From the NCBI RefSeq assembly GCF_002994745.2, contig NC_037094.1:8230001-8294000 (forward strand): a stretch of 64,000 nt of DNA, given 5' to 3'. This document shows, in pieces, positions 23,168 through 33,885 of the stretch (position 1 is its first letter; every line of letters begins with the position of its first letter). The notes under the pieces were generated by a model. That model was not told the DNA's origin and made no database searches. It saw only the letters and a program-made list of their open reading frames with translations. The translations under genes and the position numbers were made by a program. This DNA comes from Rosa chinensis. Taxonomy: Eukaryota; Streptophyta; Magnoliopsida; Rosales; Rosaceae.

Positions 23168-24612
23168 TCATTTACCCTGGGATTGATCAGTTGTGGCTAG
23201 TCCTTTTGGACCTAGCAGAAACTTTTTGAGGATTTTTTCTTTGGGATCCTCAGTAACTTCATGTTCTTTCCCAGTTCTTCTGCTTCTAGAATTGCGACCT
23301 TTGTCGTCATCTTCGTCTGGAAGATAATTCTTATTTCCTGCAATTAATTCAACATTATAATCGTATTGGTTAAGAAATAATTGCCAATTTGCTAATCTTC
23401 CTCTATCAGCAGCTTTATCAAGTTTAAAATTTTTGAAATTCTTTACTCTAGCACAATCGGTGAGGACAGTAAAGGGTTTTCCAAGAAAATCTAGAGAATT
23501 TAAAATTGTTATCTTGACAGCCAAAATTTCTTTTTCCCCTATGGGATGATTTAGTTCTGCAAGGCTGAACTTGCCACTACAAAATTGCAGATCTTTTCAA
23601 TGTTAGTTCCAGGCGTTTTTGCTAGTACAACACCGGATCAATAGTTATCACTCGCATCTGTTTGGAGGATAATCTCATCATTTTCCTCTGGTTGTTGAAG
23701 AAGAGGGAGGTTTTTGCATTGATTTTTTATCTGCTTCACAATTTTCTCATCATCTTCTGTGAAGTTCCATTTTCTTTTGGAACTTGTTTTAGGAGATAAC
23801 ATTGTTGTTAGTCCTGAGATTTTGGAAATGAAATCTCTCCCATAATTAATGACTCCTAAGAATCTCTCTAGACTCTTAGCATCAAGAATCCTATCTGGGA
23901 ACTTCCAGATTTTCTCAAGGATATGAGGTTGGAGTTTTATTACTCCATTCTTGATGTTATTCCTAGGAAATCAACTTCATCGAGGATAAAGAAGATTTTC
24001 TTCTAGCTTAGGATAATTTCATGCTGCACTATCAGCTTTACAACCTCGTGGAGGTGTTTCATGTGCTCTTCTCTGTTTTTGGAGAAGACAAGGATGTCAT
24101 CAATGTAGACGACATAGAACTCTGCAACATGTTTGAAGATGTTGTCCATCTTTCTTTGAAAGATTGAGGGAGCTTGTTTTAGACCAAAAGGCATTACTAA
24201 CCATTCGTAATGGCCTTGTGGTGTTCCAAATGCAGTGAGAGGAATACTCTCAGGATGCATCTTGACTTGCCAAAAACCCAACTTTGCATCGAATTTTGAA
24301 AAAAACTTTAGCTCCTCTGAGCTGGTTGATCAGTACTCGTATTTGAGCAATTTGATAACCGTCTTTGAGAGTCTTTTTATTGACATCTCTGTAGTCAATC
24401 ACCATTCTAGCTTTTCCTCTAATGTTTTCTGCATGATTTCTCACGAAGAATGCTGGAGCATGATGAGGGCTAGTCGAAGGTTGAATTAATCTCTTATTCA
24501 GAATATCTTCAATATCTTTTCTAAATTCTTTTTTATCTTCCTCTTTGTACTGAGGAATGGATTTGACATGACAAATAGCATTCATGTCATGTAATCTTAA
24601 TTCACAGACCAC
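23168..24612 (-). pseudogene. Pararetroviral reverse transcriptase and RNase H, broken
   Basis: The RT N-terminal part (24612-24290) has the family blocks ending RMVIDYRDVN and LIQPSTSPHHAPAFF. After a frame change near 24290 come GFWQVKMHPES, TAFGTPQGHYEW, LPFGLKQAPSIFQ-type residues and the catalytic YIDD. A TAG at 24005-24003 and another frame change near 23960 break the thumb. RNase H begins with QTDASD and ends LANWQLFLNQYDYNVE before TGA 23170. A further TGA lies near 23641. Catalytic residues of RT are still present but the frame is not. Confidence 0.88.
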
Positions 24613-25251
24613 TGAGTCTTTTTCCCAAAACTTCTGAGGGTCTACATCGATATTCTGCTCGAGTAGTTTCTTGATTTTATCAAGAGTAGGAATTTTCTGG
24701 GACTCAAGCTTGTTCTGGAAGTGCTTGAGGTTATGCTCATGGATGAAACTAGCTTCTTCTTCTTCACTAGTTTCTTCTTCTTCTTCTTCAACAAGTAATT
24801 CATCTTGTTGTTTGATTTGGAGTATGGGTTCAAATTTGGGTTTGTAGGGGGTAAGATCACCACTATTCTGTTGCGATCTCTGATACTGTGTAGTAAAATT
24901 TGGACCTACTACACTTTTAGCTTATGTAAGCCTGTCTGCCCAGAACACCTGTTCTCCTTTTCTGAAGCCTATTGCTTCTTCATCCTGGATGAATCTCTGT
25001 TGGAAAATAAAATTATTTCTCAACAAGAAATCGGATCCTTGACTTTCAGATTGCCAAACATTGTGGATGATAAATGTTCCTCCACCAATGGTGATATGAA
25101 CATTTTTTGCTACTTTGTTCATTGTAAGCTGACTACCGTCAAAAGTGACACCAGTAGCAGTTCTTTTCTTATCTTCTTTCTAGAGTTTTTCTGGAATTGC
25201 AAATCTTTTTGCAACAGTAAATCCCGATTCGTTATCTACAAAGGCATGTAG
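24613..25251 (-). pseudogene. Pararetroviral protease region and acidic linker
   Basis: Aspartic-protease-like segment around HAFVDNESGFTVAKRF (near 25240-25195). The usual Asp-Ser/Thr-Gly triad is not intact: it reads DNESG. Downstream comes GGTFIIHNVWQ and a Glu-rich linker (EEEEEETSEEEE). Stops at 25180 and 24922 interrupt it. Confidence 0.65.
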
Positions 25252-27180
25252 ATGATATTTCTTGTGATCAGGGAATTTTAGTCCAATCTCTATGTAGTTG
25301 CTGTATCTACTAGTAGAGAAGACTTTCGATTGTTGAAGCTCTTTTTCTTGAGCTTGTTCTTTTGGTATGAATGGTTTGCATTCTTCTGGAACAATTTCTG
25401 GTGGTTCAACCAGTTCAATATTTTCATCGATTTTTTCTTCATCGATTTCTTCTTCTTTTACTTTTGAGGAAGATGGTTCCATGATTTCTTGGAACAGAGT
25501 TTCTACTTCTTTCTCTTTTTGTTCAGAGAAATATTCTTCATATTCTTGTTCAACCAATTGGCTGATAAAGCCATGTTTGGTTTTTCTTCTTGCTTCAGCT
25601 ATGAAGCATTCTTTGTGATAAGTCTTTTTTGACTCTTCACAGAACATAGGGAGACCATTCTTTTCGTAACATAGGCAGTAGTCACAAACGAATATATCAG
25701 GGTTCACCTGATAAGAAAACACTAATGCTTCTGTCTTACTTTCTTCCCAGTTTTTAACTTTCAAAACGTTCATCTGTCTAGATTCGAAGTATTCTACTTC
25801 AGAATCTGTTTCAGGATCAGATGATCCTCCATCTTCAGACCAGGCAGAGTATACTGACCTGTCATCTTCTTCATCATCATAATAGGCTATTTCGTAGCCC
25901 TTCATATTTGTTGTTTCTACTATATGCTCATATTCTTCAAAGAGAGCTTTAGTAGATCTTTTGCCCTTTTCCGGGCATTCATTGGCATAGTGCCCTTCAT
26001 CTTTACATAACCAACATCTGCAAGCTTTCTTGCTTGGTTGTTTATGGCTGACTTGGTGATTCTTCTTTTTCTTGAAGAATTTCTTTTTAGGATCTTCATC
26101 CTGTTGTTTCTGGTAATTGGAACTTTTCTTGAATTTCCAATCTTTTTTCTTATTACTCTTTCTGAATTTTTTAGAGTAATATATTTTTTTTCTGTGGAAC
26201 TTGGATTCATGACATCCCCAGTTGGTTAGCATATCAAGTATTCCATAACAGAAATTTTCAACTCCTTTGAGTTGTTTCTTAGCCATCTTTGCTCTAAGAT
26301 TGGCTTTGCATTGTTCCTTCAGTAATTGCCTTATTCTGTCGGCAATTCCTCCAACTGAAAATCTTTCAATTGGTTTTTCAGCTATGCTTTCTCTCACAAC
26401 TGTTCTCCATGGTTCAGGGAGTTTTCTGTGCAACAGATTAACTAGATCAGTATTCTCTAGTTCACCAATTGTACAGTAATATTCTTGAAATTCATTCAAG
26501 TATTCTTCAAAATATCTCATGTCACAGATTTTGAGAGTATAGATATTTGATTTGGCCGTTTCTTTAGCCTTCTCACTCAAATTTGAGAGATCTCCACAGA
26601 ACTGATCGTACAAGGGTACTGCAAAATCATACAGAGATTTCAAAGTTTTGATTTCTTCCAGCCATTCTTTTCCTCTGGCAGTCTCCTTGAAGGAGAAGTA
26701 ATACTTTTTTGCTACTCCTGTGAGAGTAGTTTCAAAGTGCATCTGAAGATCAGGAGCTTCGAATTTTCCAAGAGTAAGAGCAGAGGCCATCATCAGGCTG
26801 TCTACCCATTGGTCAAGAGTTTTTCTCTTGTCTAGCGCTTTGTCTAAATCTAACCCGATACCATAATTGGAAATTGGTACTCTGGATATTTTATCCTCTG
26901 GGATAAATCTTTGAGAATTTCTTTCTCCATTTTTCCCCGTAGGGGCTTTCTGTATAAGGAGTTTTAGTTTTACCTTTTCTCTAATTATGAAAGTTTTGGA
27001 GCTATCTCCTTCTTCCATTTCAGCATCTTGATAGGGAAGGAGTTTTCTTTCCTTTCCTGGTTTGAATTTTTTCATTTCTTCGATTAGTTTTTCTAATCGT
27101 TCAAAATTTTCGCAGAATTCTGCTTCTTCGTAGAGATCATAGAGCTTTTGTGTTCTAAGCATATTTACTGGTCTTTTCAA
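25180..27180 (-). pseudogene. Pararetroviral coat protein region with zinc knuckle
   Basis: Longest open stretch of the element (666 codons, no internal stop). A Lys-rich basic tract (FKKSSNYQKQQDEDPKKKFF) is followed by the CCHC knuckle CRCWLCKDEGHYANECPEK, the coat-protein signature of reverse-transcribing plant viruses. An acidic region with DDEEDD comes next, then a second Cys/His cluster (CDYCLC...FCEESKKTYHKEC). It continues into the protease in the same frame. Confidence 0.85.
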
Positions 27181-27210
27181 ATCAGCTTCTAATTCTTCTT
27201 CTGTGATAGG

Positions 27211-27978
27211 TTATGTTGGTTCTTCAACAGAGAATTTGGTACCACTGCTACTAGCTTCTTTAGTACTGTAGCTTCTTCTGAGAAGATTTCTGTTAACTCT
27301 GATGTTCTCAGGACAAACGTCACTTTTTCTGTGAACTTCAAATTTTAGACTGATTTCTCCAGTCTTTTTGCTTTCATAAACTGCCGCTTTGGCATTTTCT
27401 GCTGGTTTTTTCGGACCAGATAATTTCCATTCAATGGGAAAAGTTACTTCATTCCAAGTAACCTTGTGAATCTGTTGTGAATGGTTCTTCTGACTGGTGA
27501 GGAATCCAGTAGTAAGACTTGGAATATTTGATATTCTTGTCTTTGGTTCTACTGTGGTACTCATCAGTTTATAGTATATTTTGTATACTATTGCGAGTTC
27601 TTGCATATCGTTTTTCATACATATGTCATCTGTCTTGATTCTCAGTCTTAGACAGTGAGCTGCATCCTTCAAGCTGGTTGAGAAATTTGGGAAGCAGTTG
27701 AAATATGCCACTTAATTGCATAAAGATGCTTCAAGGGTTCCCAACAGACTAGCTTGAAAATCTGTCAGTCTATTGTCTTGTAGAACACATAGTACTGAAC
27801 AGTTTATGCCTTCTCGGGCAAGAAGTTTTATGCCAACTTGGACTGCTCCAATGTGCATAAATTGATATTTTTTTGTTTTCACTCTGGCAACTTCTGCAGG
27901 AGTGATCAGCAGTAGATCTGTTTCTCTTGTTGTGGAGGGGGTTGTAAATTCCAGTAATTTGAAATGATGGTTATCCAT
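27211..27978 (-). pseudogene. Pararetroviral movement protein
   Basis: 30K-superfamily-like segment with HIGAVQVGIKLLAREGINCS and CVLQDNRLTDF, followed after TAA 27714-27712 by FNCFPNFSTSLKDA. One frame throughout, broken by that stop and by TAA at 27213-27211. Family role: cell-to-cell movement through plasmodesmata. Placement before the coat protein fits Caulimoviridae. Confidence 0.82.
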
Positions 27979-28075
27979 CAGGTCAAATGTTCCCCTTTTG
28001 TAGATTTGCTTAAAATTTAGCTTTGGAATTGAGGTGTTTTTTACCTCGTGTTCGATTTCATTGTATTCGAACTCT

Positions 28076-28957
28076 TTAGCATTTTGGAGTTGTACTCCTT
28101 TCTTTTTTTCCGAAGATGCTCATCATTTTGACATCTCGAGTTTCTTTCGAGTTTTCATACCGAATACTAGTATAACTAGTAGATGGTTCCAGAAAAATCA
28201 TATTTGGGACGGGATTCTTTTCTGGTCTTTCTAATGGTTTAAATCCATTAACTTTCTTTGTTTTTACTGTAGGCAGTTTCTTGTCCTTCAGTATATTTTT
28301 CATAGAATCCAGCGTTTTTTTATGTTCATTGATTTTTCTACTAACATTTGTTAGCTTTTCTTCTTTCCTTTTTGGAAGTTCCTTGATATAATCCAGTTTG
28401 TTTTCCAATTTTTCTAATTGGTGGATTATAGCAGGTAATTTTTCTAGATGATCATAATATCTAGATAATTTTTTCTACAGGTTCTGATATTTCTCATCAG
28501 AAGATTTCAGTAGAGAATTCAACTTCTCTAATATTAAATCAAACATTGTCCCCATTGGGGATTCCCCTGCTGAGCTCTTTACAAGTTCTGATACCAGTGA
28601 TTTGCGGATCTAACCAATGCTCAAATAATCCAGAGGTTTTTGTTCCTCTGAAAGCATATACAAGAGATTTTCAATATCTTGTTCAACTTTATAGATTCTG
28701 GTTTGGGTGCTAAAGATGATATCCCAATAACCAGAAGTTTCTTTTTGAAGACTGCTTCTATAGTCTTTCAATTTTCTCAATTTTTCTCTCTCTTTTCTCA
28801 ATTCTTTGATTGTATTTTTGCCAATAACATTTAACTCAAGTCTGTCAACGATCGAAATTCTGAATAGTAAAGCGTACTGTTTACCGTTGAAAATAGAGGA
28901 TGAATGTCGGCACTTGTATATATGTTTAAACAAATAAAACTCTGATGGACCCACCAC
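28076..28957 (-). pseudogene. Pararetroviral N-terminal coiled-coil region
   Basis: One frame from 28957 to 28076 with TAG at 28612-28610 and 28477-28475. It is Lys/Glu/Leu rich with heptad-like spacing (KELRKEREKLRKLKDY, LPAIIHQLEKLENKL). An internal ATG at 28555 could be the original start, since it follows the primer-binding-like site. A frame change at an A run near 28110 separates it from the movement protein. Confidence 0.6.
28585..28596 (-). other. Primer-binding-like site, initiator tRNA-Met
   Basis: TGGTATCAGAAC on the minus strand matches 10-11 of 12 bases of the usual plant reverse-transcription primer site, about 30 bases before ATG 28555. Confidence 0.65.
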
Positions 28958-29789
28958 GTTTCAACAAAAGTTTTGTTATGCAAAAACCGAAATAGACAGC
29001 AAAGAAGGGTACTGATGGTAGGAAATTTGACAAGATGGGTAGGTAGGAAGAAAATGGAGAAAAGGTTGTGTAAAGAGGAATAAAAATAAGACATTGGGGT
29101 GTATGAGAAGTATTCTCATGGATTCGGGGTATATGAGCATTAACCCTTTAAATTAATTATGCATGCAGTGCCATATTTCTGAGTATTCAATTTTCGTATT
29201 GATTTAAATTGATAATGCTTGAGCTTGATATTTGATTTTACGATTTATTGTTGATTTATCAGAATTTTATGGAATTATGTTTTTGATAATATGATGGTAA
29301 TTTTCCTATGTTGTTTGAGTTATTTTAAATTAGTTGAAAGAGTTGAGTCTTCATAGAGATTTTATAGATTATTGAGTTATTGAGAAATTAGTTTTGGAAG
29401 GTTGATGAGTTAAGAAAACTTATGAGAATTAATGAGTTCAGATTATGAATTTTGAGGAGGTTAATCATATTATCAAAGCATGCATGCATTCCTTTTTTTT
29501 ATTTGTTTTCGGCTAGAGTTTTGGACTTTTCAATTCTATTCATGATGAGCAGGCCTTGGTGTAGTTATACGGTCACCTCTTCATCAATAGAAAGGAACGC
29601 CAGAAAAAAAGTTGTGAACTCCTCCAAGAAACAATAACGGTAAGTGATGAGGGGACGACGAGATCCAACGGTGAACAGCTGCCCAAAAGAAAAACCGCTT
29701 GGGACCTTTAGTACAGTATCCTACCCCCGAACCAGCAGCCTTCTCGCCAAGCAAGACCGCCCTTGTCCCTTTCAGCATGCATGCATTAC
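28958..29789. other. Flank of the viral insertion, no gene seen
   Basis: AT-rich DNA. Short frames near 29450-29780 are unsupported. No sequence matches copy B here, so the exact viral border is not fixed. Confidence 0.4.
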
Positions 29790-29866
29790 TTGGTCGGCAA
29801 TATCCTTCAAGTATAGTCTAGTCAGCAATACCCTCTAGACAATATTCTGGTCTACAGTACCCTCTA

Positions 29867-29907
<41 letters not shown>

Positions 29908-29995
29908 GTCAGTAGTACCCTTTGATGTGCGCATCATCTGGTCAGCAGGCCCTCCAGATAGCATGAGATGGTTAGTCGACAGTACTCTCTAGCCA
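29790..29995. repeat. Degenerate minisatellite with inserted (TA)n
   Basis: Four to five imperfect units of the type GGTCAGCAATACCCTCTAGA, each about 30 bp, split by a (TA)n run at 29869-29903. Confidence 0.7.
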
Positions 29996-30715
29996 TCGCC
30001 TCGTATTTATATTCAAACAACTAAAAGGGCACTCCAAATGGAATTAATTATATTTTTACCAGATTTTGGCAATTGACTAAGACCTATTACTAGTAGAAGG
30101 GTGACCAAGACAAAGTTTTAGTCATAATTATTACCATAACTTAGTGTCAAAAATAGGATCGATGTGAAAGCACAAGAAGTTTGTAGAAATGAATATGCTG
30201 AACGTACATGAGCGTCACAACTATTGTGGATGTTTGAAAATTTGAAGTTTGAATTTGATTTTCGGTCCCGTTTAGTTTGTGTATTAAAAACTTAAAAATT
30301 AAACTCGTTAATGGCGGCTAGAGATTAGTCTAGCTTTGTTGGGATATCCTCGTGGACCTCAGTCACTAACTGTGTGAGTGTGTTTCTAATTCGCTAACGT
30401 AACCGAGATGGTTTGCTACCACACTCCCGTTAAAATATATATATAATTAAACTTTGTTTTTTTTTTATGTAAATGCTTAGTGTAATTGAAAAAGTACTAT
30501 ATGAAGTTTCTAGAAATCAATACCATGAAAAAGAGAGAAAATGAAACTCTTCGTCCCCTTGGTTTGAATCCAATCGATGTATCATTTCAGTCTAGTTTGT
30601 TTTTTCTTTCTTATTAAACCCATCTTATGTCTTACAAGAAATCATGTTAGTGATGAAATGGCACACAAGGATTCACTATTTGAAGTGCTTTGTGACTTAC
30701 AAAATTGGTATCGGT

Positions 30716-31524
30716 AAAGTAAACAAAATGCTTAGGATCCCTTTTTGGTGGAAAATAGAGTATGACGATTTATTTAGTCTTCATTGGCATAAAGAGGGTG
30801 TAGATTGCCGATTACCTTGTGTTGTTGATAATGTTTTGGCGTAGCTTGTTATGATGTTATTTATGTGAGTGATCTCTCATGCTGGCAGTATAATGACTCA
30901 AGATCGCAAGAATTGATTGAACGCAAGATAAGGAGTGCTCCTGCTGACTGTCCGGATGCTCAGTCGTGAGGAGTACGTGGGAAGAAATTCAAGCAGAGAG
31001 GCCAAGAACTCCGTTTGAATCCTAGCTAGCTCGTCCATGTAAATGCACGTCTAAGAACTGGAGAACCAGTACGCATATATGATGAGGCATAAATAAAATT
31101 TATACTCTTCTATATCAATTCCGTGGGCGCAAAAATACAGAGTCTTGCTAATGGGCATGCAATCGTTTACATAGTATGCAATTGTTTACATGCTGCCCAT
31201 CAGCAAAACGTGCCATCAGTATATATAGCAGCTCACGTTTTGAACTGATGGCACTACTTGAAACACAACTTTACCCAAAGCTCCCATATACAACAATTGA
31301 GCCATTCAGTTTTAGCTAGATATTTAAACATGACTAAATTTTACTGGAGAAAAAACCACATCTTTTATCGTTTTGTTCTTTTAGCTTATTGAAACCAGAG
31401 TAATTGGACGATGTTACGTTACTGCTGGTAATAACTATCTTCTCTACCTTTGTTTTAGTACGTATTTTGTTTTAACTATTTCTTTGCTCTTTTGTTCTTG
31501 GGATTATACATGGTTTCCCAGTTA
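30716..31524. other. Spacer after duplication copy A
   Basis: No gene recognised. A plus-strand frame of 66 codons at 30644-30844 has no known motif. 31210-31254 holds an 11-bp perfect inverted repeat (GTGCCATCAGT / ACTGATGGCAC). Confidence 0.4.
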
Positions 31525-33065
31525 AAGCTATGGTATGTTAACATTTCTCATACATCAACTATTTTTATCACTTTAAGGACTCATGTTACCACTTTGAGGA
31601 CTAATATTATTATTTTGAGGACTCATATGGTAAACTAAGAAAATTTACTACTTTAAGGACTCATGTTACCACTTTGAGGACTAATATTATTATTTTGAGG
31701 ACTCATATGGTAAACGAAGAAAATTTACCACTTTAAGGACTCATGTTACCACTTTGAAGACTAATATTACTATTTTGATGACTCATGTGGTAACTAAGAA
31801 AATTTACCACTTTAAAGACTCATATTACCACTTTGAGTAGGGCTGGCAATTTGGGCCGAAGCAACCGGACCAACCGACTTTCGAACCGGCCCGAACCGAA
31901 TGGGCCGAAAAACCGGTTTACCTCCACTTCGGCTCGGCTGAGCCGTACCGAATATGTATACTCGGCTCGGCTACGGTATGAATATTCGCATACCGTCGGT
32001 ATACCGTACCGACCGTACATCCGGATATATACCAAATATACACAAAAATTGGGAAGAGATAAGGATCGACCCTTAAAGCTCTCACACACAATCTCGGCTA
32101 GCTCTTACTACTTTATATACAAATTTTATATTTATTCCATCTTACTTCTTACTATCAGATTAGGACAAAACCAATAAGTGAGATAGGGATTCCGCATTTC
32201 CCAATTGAACCTCATCCTCGTTTCCAGTCTCCTCTCTCGCGCCTCCTTCCTCAAAATCACCAATCCCAGATTCAGGCCCCTATATCTTCATGAAATCCAC
32301 ACCCGAAAAGGGGTTCCCATTTCTCATATGCATCTTCTAATAGTTTCTCAGCCTTAGTCTTAATGTTTAGAAAATTCTGTAAAACCCCAATTTGGCTCTA
32401 GTTCTTTGGGATTTCGGGTAGAAGAACAGAATGAAGAGCCCCACATTTTAGCTCAACTTTGTAAAGGTTTGTCTCAGTTTTTAGCTCTAGATTTATCTGG
32501 GTTTTCTTTCAAATTGTTGATAAGAACGATTGGGTGGTTCAACAATTAAAGTAATTTAATGATTGGGTTTTGTTTTCTCAGAATTCTTTTACAAAGATTG
32601 TAACTTTGTGATGGGACCATGAAGGCATAGTAGCCCGGAGGAGTGAAGGGTATGATTCATTGATTGGGACACCATGAATGCATGAATGGACATGAAGCAG
32701 GAAATGAATATCAATCCACGAATAGCTATTAGTGATCCACTTTGGTTTCCAGATCTTCCGTCATCAAATCATCAAATTAGCATAATCAGATCTTCCTCAT
32801 CTCCATCAGCATCATCATCGATTTCCAGATCCATAATCTCCAGTTGTAACAGAAATTCAAGCCGAATTTTCGGTATTCCGATCTGTCGGTAACTGACGGC
32901 GGCAGTTCGGCTTCGGTTACAGATTTAGTAAACCGACCAAAATCGGTCGGTAGCCGATTGACGGAATTGTTTGTCGGTTTCTTACCGAATCCAGCCCTAA
33001 CTTTGAGGACTGATATTACTATTTTGAGGACTCATTTTACCACTTTTAAGGCAATTGTATGCATG
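31525..33065. mobile_element. Family 1 MITE, split by a hAT element
   Basis: Left part repeats the 11233 element (AAAGCTATGGTATGTTAAC then GGACTCATGTTACCACTTTG blocks). The right part after 33008 resumes the same blocks but lacks the far TIR. The gap is the hAT insertion at 31838-32999. Confidence 0.75.
31838..32999. mobile_element. hAT-type non-autonomous element
   Basis: Ends TAGGGCTGGCAATTTGGG and the inverse ending CCAGCCCTA, with a perfect 8-bp target duplication ACTTTGAG (31830-31837, 33000-33007): the hAT signature. 1,162 bp, internal CCG/CGG-rich subterminal motifs (CGGTATACCGTACCGACCG type). No transposase frame. Confidence 0.9.
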
Positions 33066-33729
33066 TCATACATTAACACATTGTAGAATTTTTCTTCTTA
33101 TGGTATGTCAATCTAGGTGCTCACCCACTCAGAGTGATACAGTATTAATATCATCAGTCATTCAGTTGTTTTTTGATCAGCTTCCAACTGTTTTATCTCT
33201 CTTTCATTTTTTTGGGTTTATATTGTGCTGTTAAACTGTTCTTACGAGATAGCTTACTTGATTCAGATGCTCTATTGTAGTTTAAGCATCCATCAGTTTA
33301 GTTGGATCATAGTACTTGAGTAGCTTCCAAGTCACTTATTTTGTGTTATGAACTTGCTGTCAGTAAGTTACTGACAGTAACTGCTATGGTCAGTTTTGTG
33401 CAGTAGACAATCGCTCCAATAAGAAAATACTTCATGTTATCATAATTTTGTTTCCTTTGCTGTCTTTAATTTCGTGAGCATTGGACAAGTCGCCAGCTAT
33501 TTTACTCAATATGGACTAATCACATAACTGTCTGTGACTATAATGGCACATATACTGTATCAGAATCTAGCACAATCATAGATCTTAAACCATATGATTT
33601 TGATAGATTTCCTGAAAGAACATTTAAGTAAGAAAGATATATTCTATTGGCAGGATTAGTATTGTTGTCTATTGTAATTATGCTTATGAAGAAATGCCTA
33701 TGTCTATATTTGTTTACTGTTTTTGCAGG

Positions 33730-33885
33730 AGGATTCGAACGATTGGACAATTGATGTGTTGACGGATGCATTTGCCCGGGTTGAAGAAAGTGTTGGACAC
33801 AGTTCCAAGTGACTTGTCCCTATACTTTTTTAGTCATATTACATGGTCAAAAGTGTTATCTTCTGACTTATTCATATGTGGATAG
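33730..33885 (+). other. Possible last exon of an unknown gene
   Basis: A T-rich stretch ending TTTTTGCAG (33721-33729) is followed by an open frame EDSNDWTIDVLTDAFARLKK... of 51 codons to TAG 33885. Composition looks coding, but I do not recognise the family and found no upstream exon. Confidence 0.2.

Larger units (their letters stand above)
21560..28957 (-). mobile_element. Endogenous pararetrovirus (Caulimoviridae, florendovirus/petuvirus-like), decayed
   Basis: Minus-strand order: coiled-coil N-terminus, movement protein, coat protein with zinc knuckle, protease, RT, RNase H, downstream ORF, promoter. Domain order and the lack of integrase and LTRs identify a Caulimoviridae integration, not an LTR element. 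Length of about 7.4 kb is near one genome unit. Lesions seen on the minus strand: in-frame stops at 28610, 28475, 27712, 27211, 25180, 24922, 24003, about 23641 and 23168, and frame changes near 28110, 24290, 23960, 23560 and 22545. Genus assignment is inference from layout and general resemblance. Confidence 0.88.
16995..30720. repeat. Segmental duplication, copy A (interrupted)
   Basis: Blocks collinear with copy B: 16995-17573 with 35700-36330, 18802-19400 with 38040-38710, 19400-20079 with 39662-40140, 20718-20990 with 40141-40243 plus 42676-42835, and 30010-30715 with 44690-45320. Insertions specific to A are the foldback element at 17574, the TRIM at 20080, the pararetrovirus at about 21560-28957 and a piece of about 130 bp near 30310-30436. 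No protein-coding gene was recognised in the shared backbone. Confidence 0.85.

Noticed and set aside
25367..26479. Plus-strand Ser/Phe-rich frames
   Set aside because: Antisense of the acidic and basic coat-protein coding region.
29452..29838. Overlapping frames on both strands near 29.6 kb
   Set aside because: No domain, no codon bias and contradictory strands. Possibly old TE debris.
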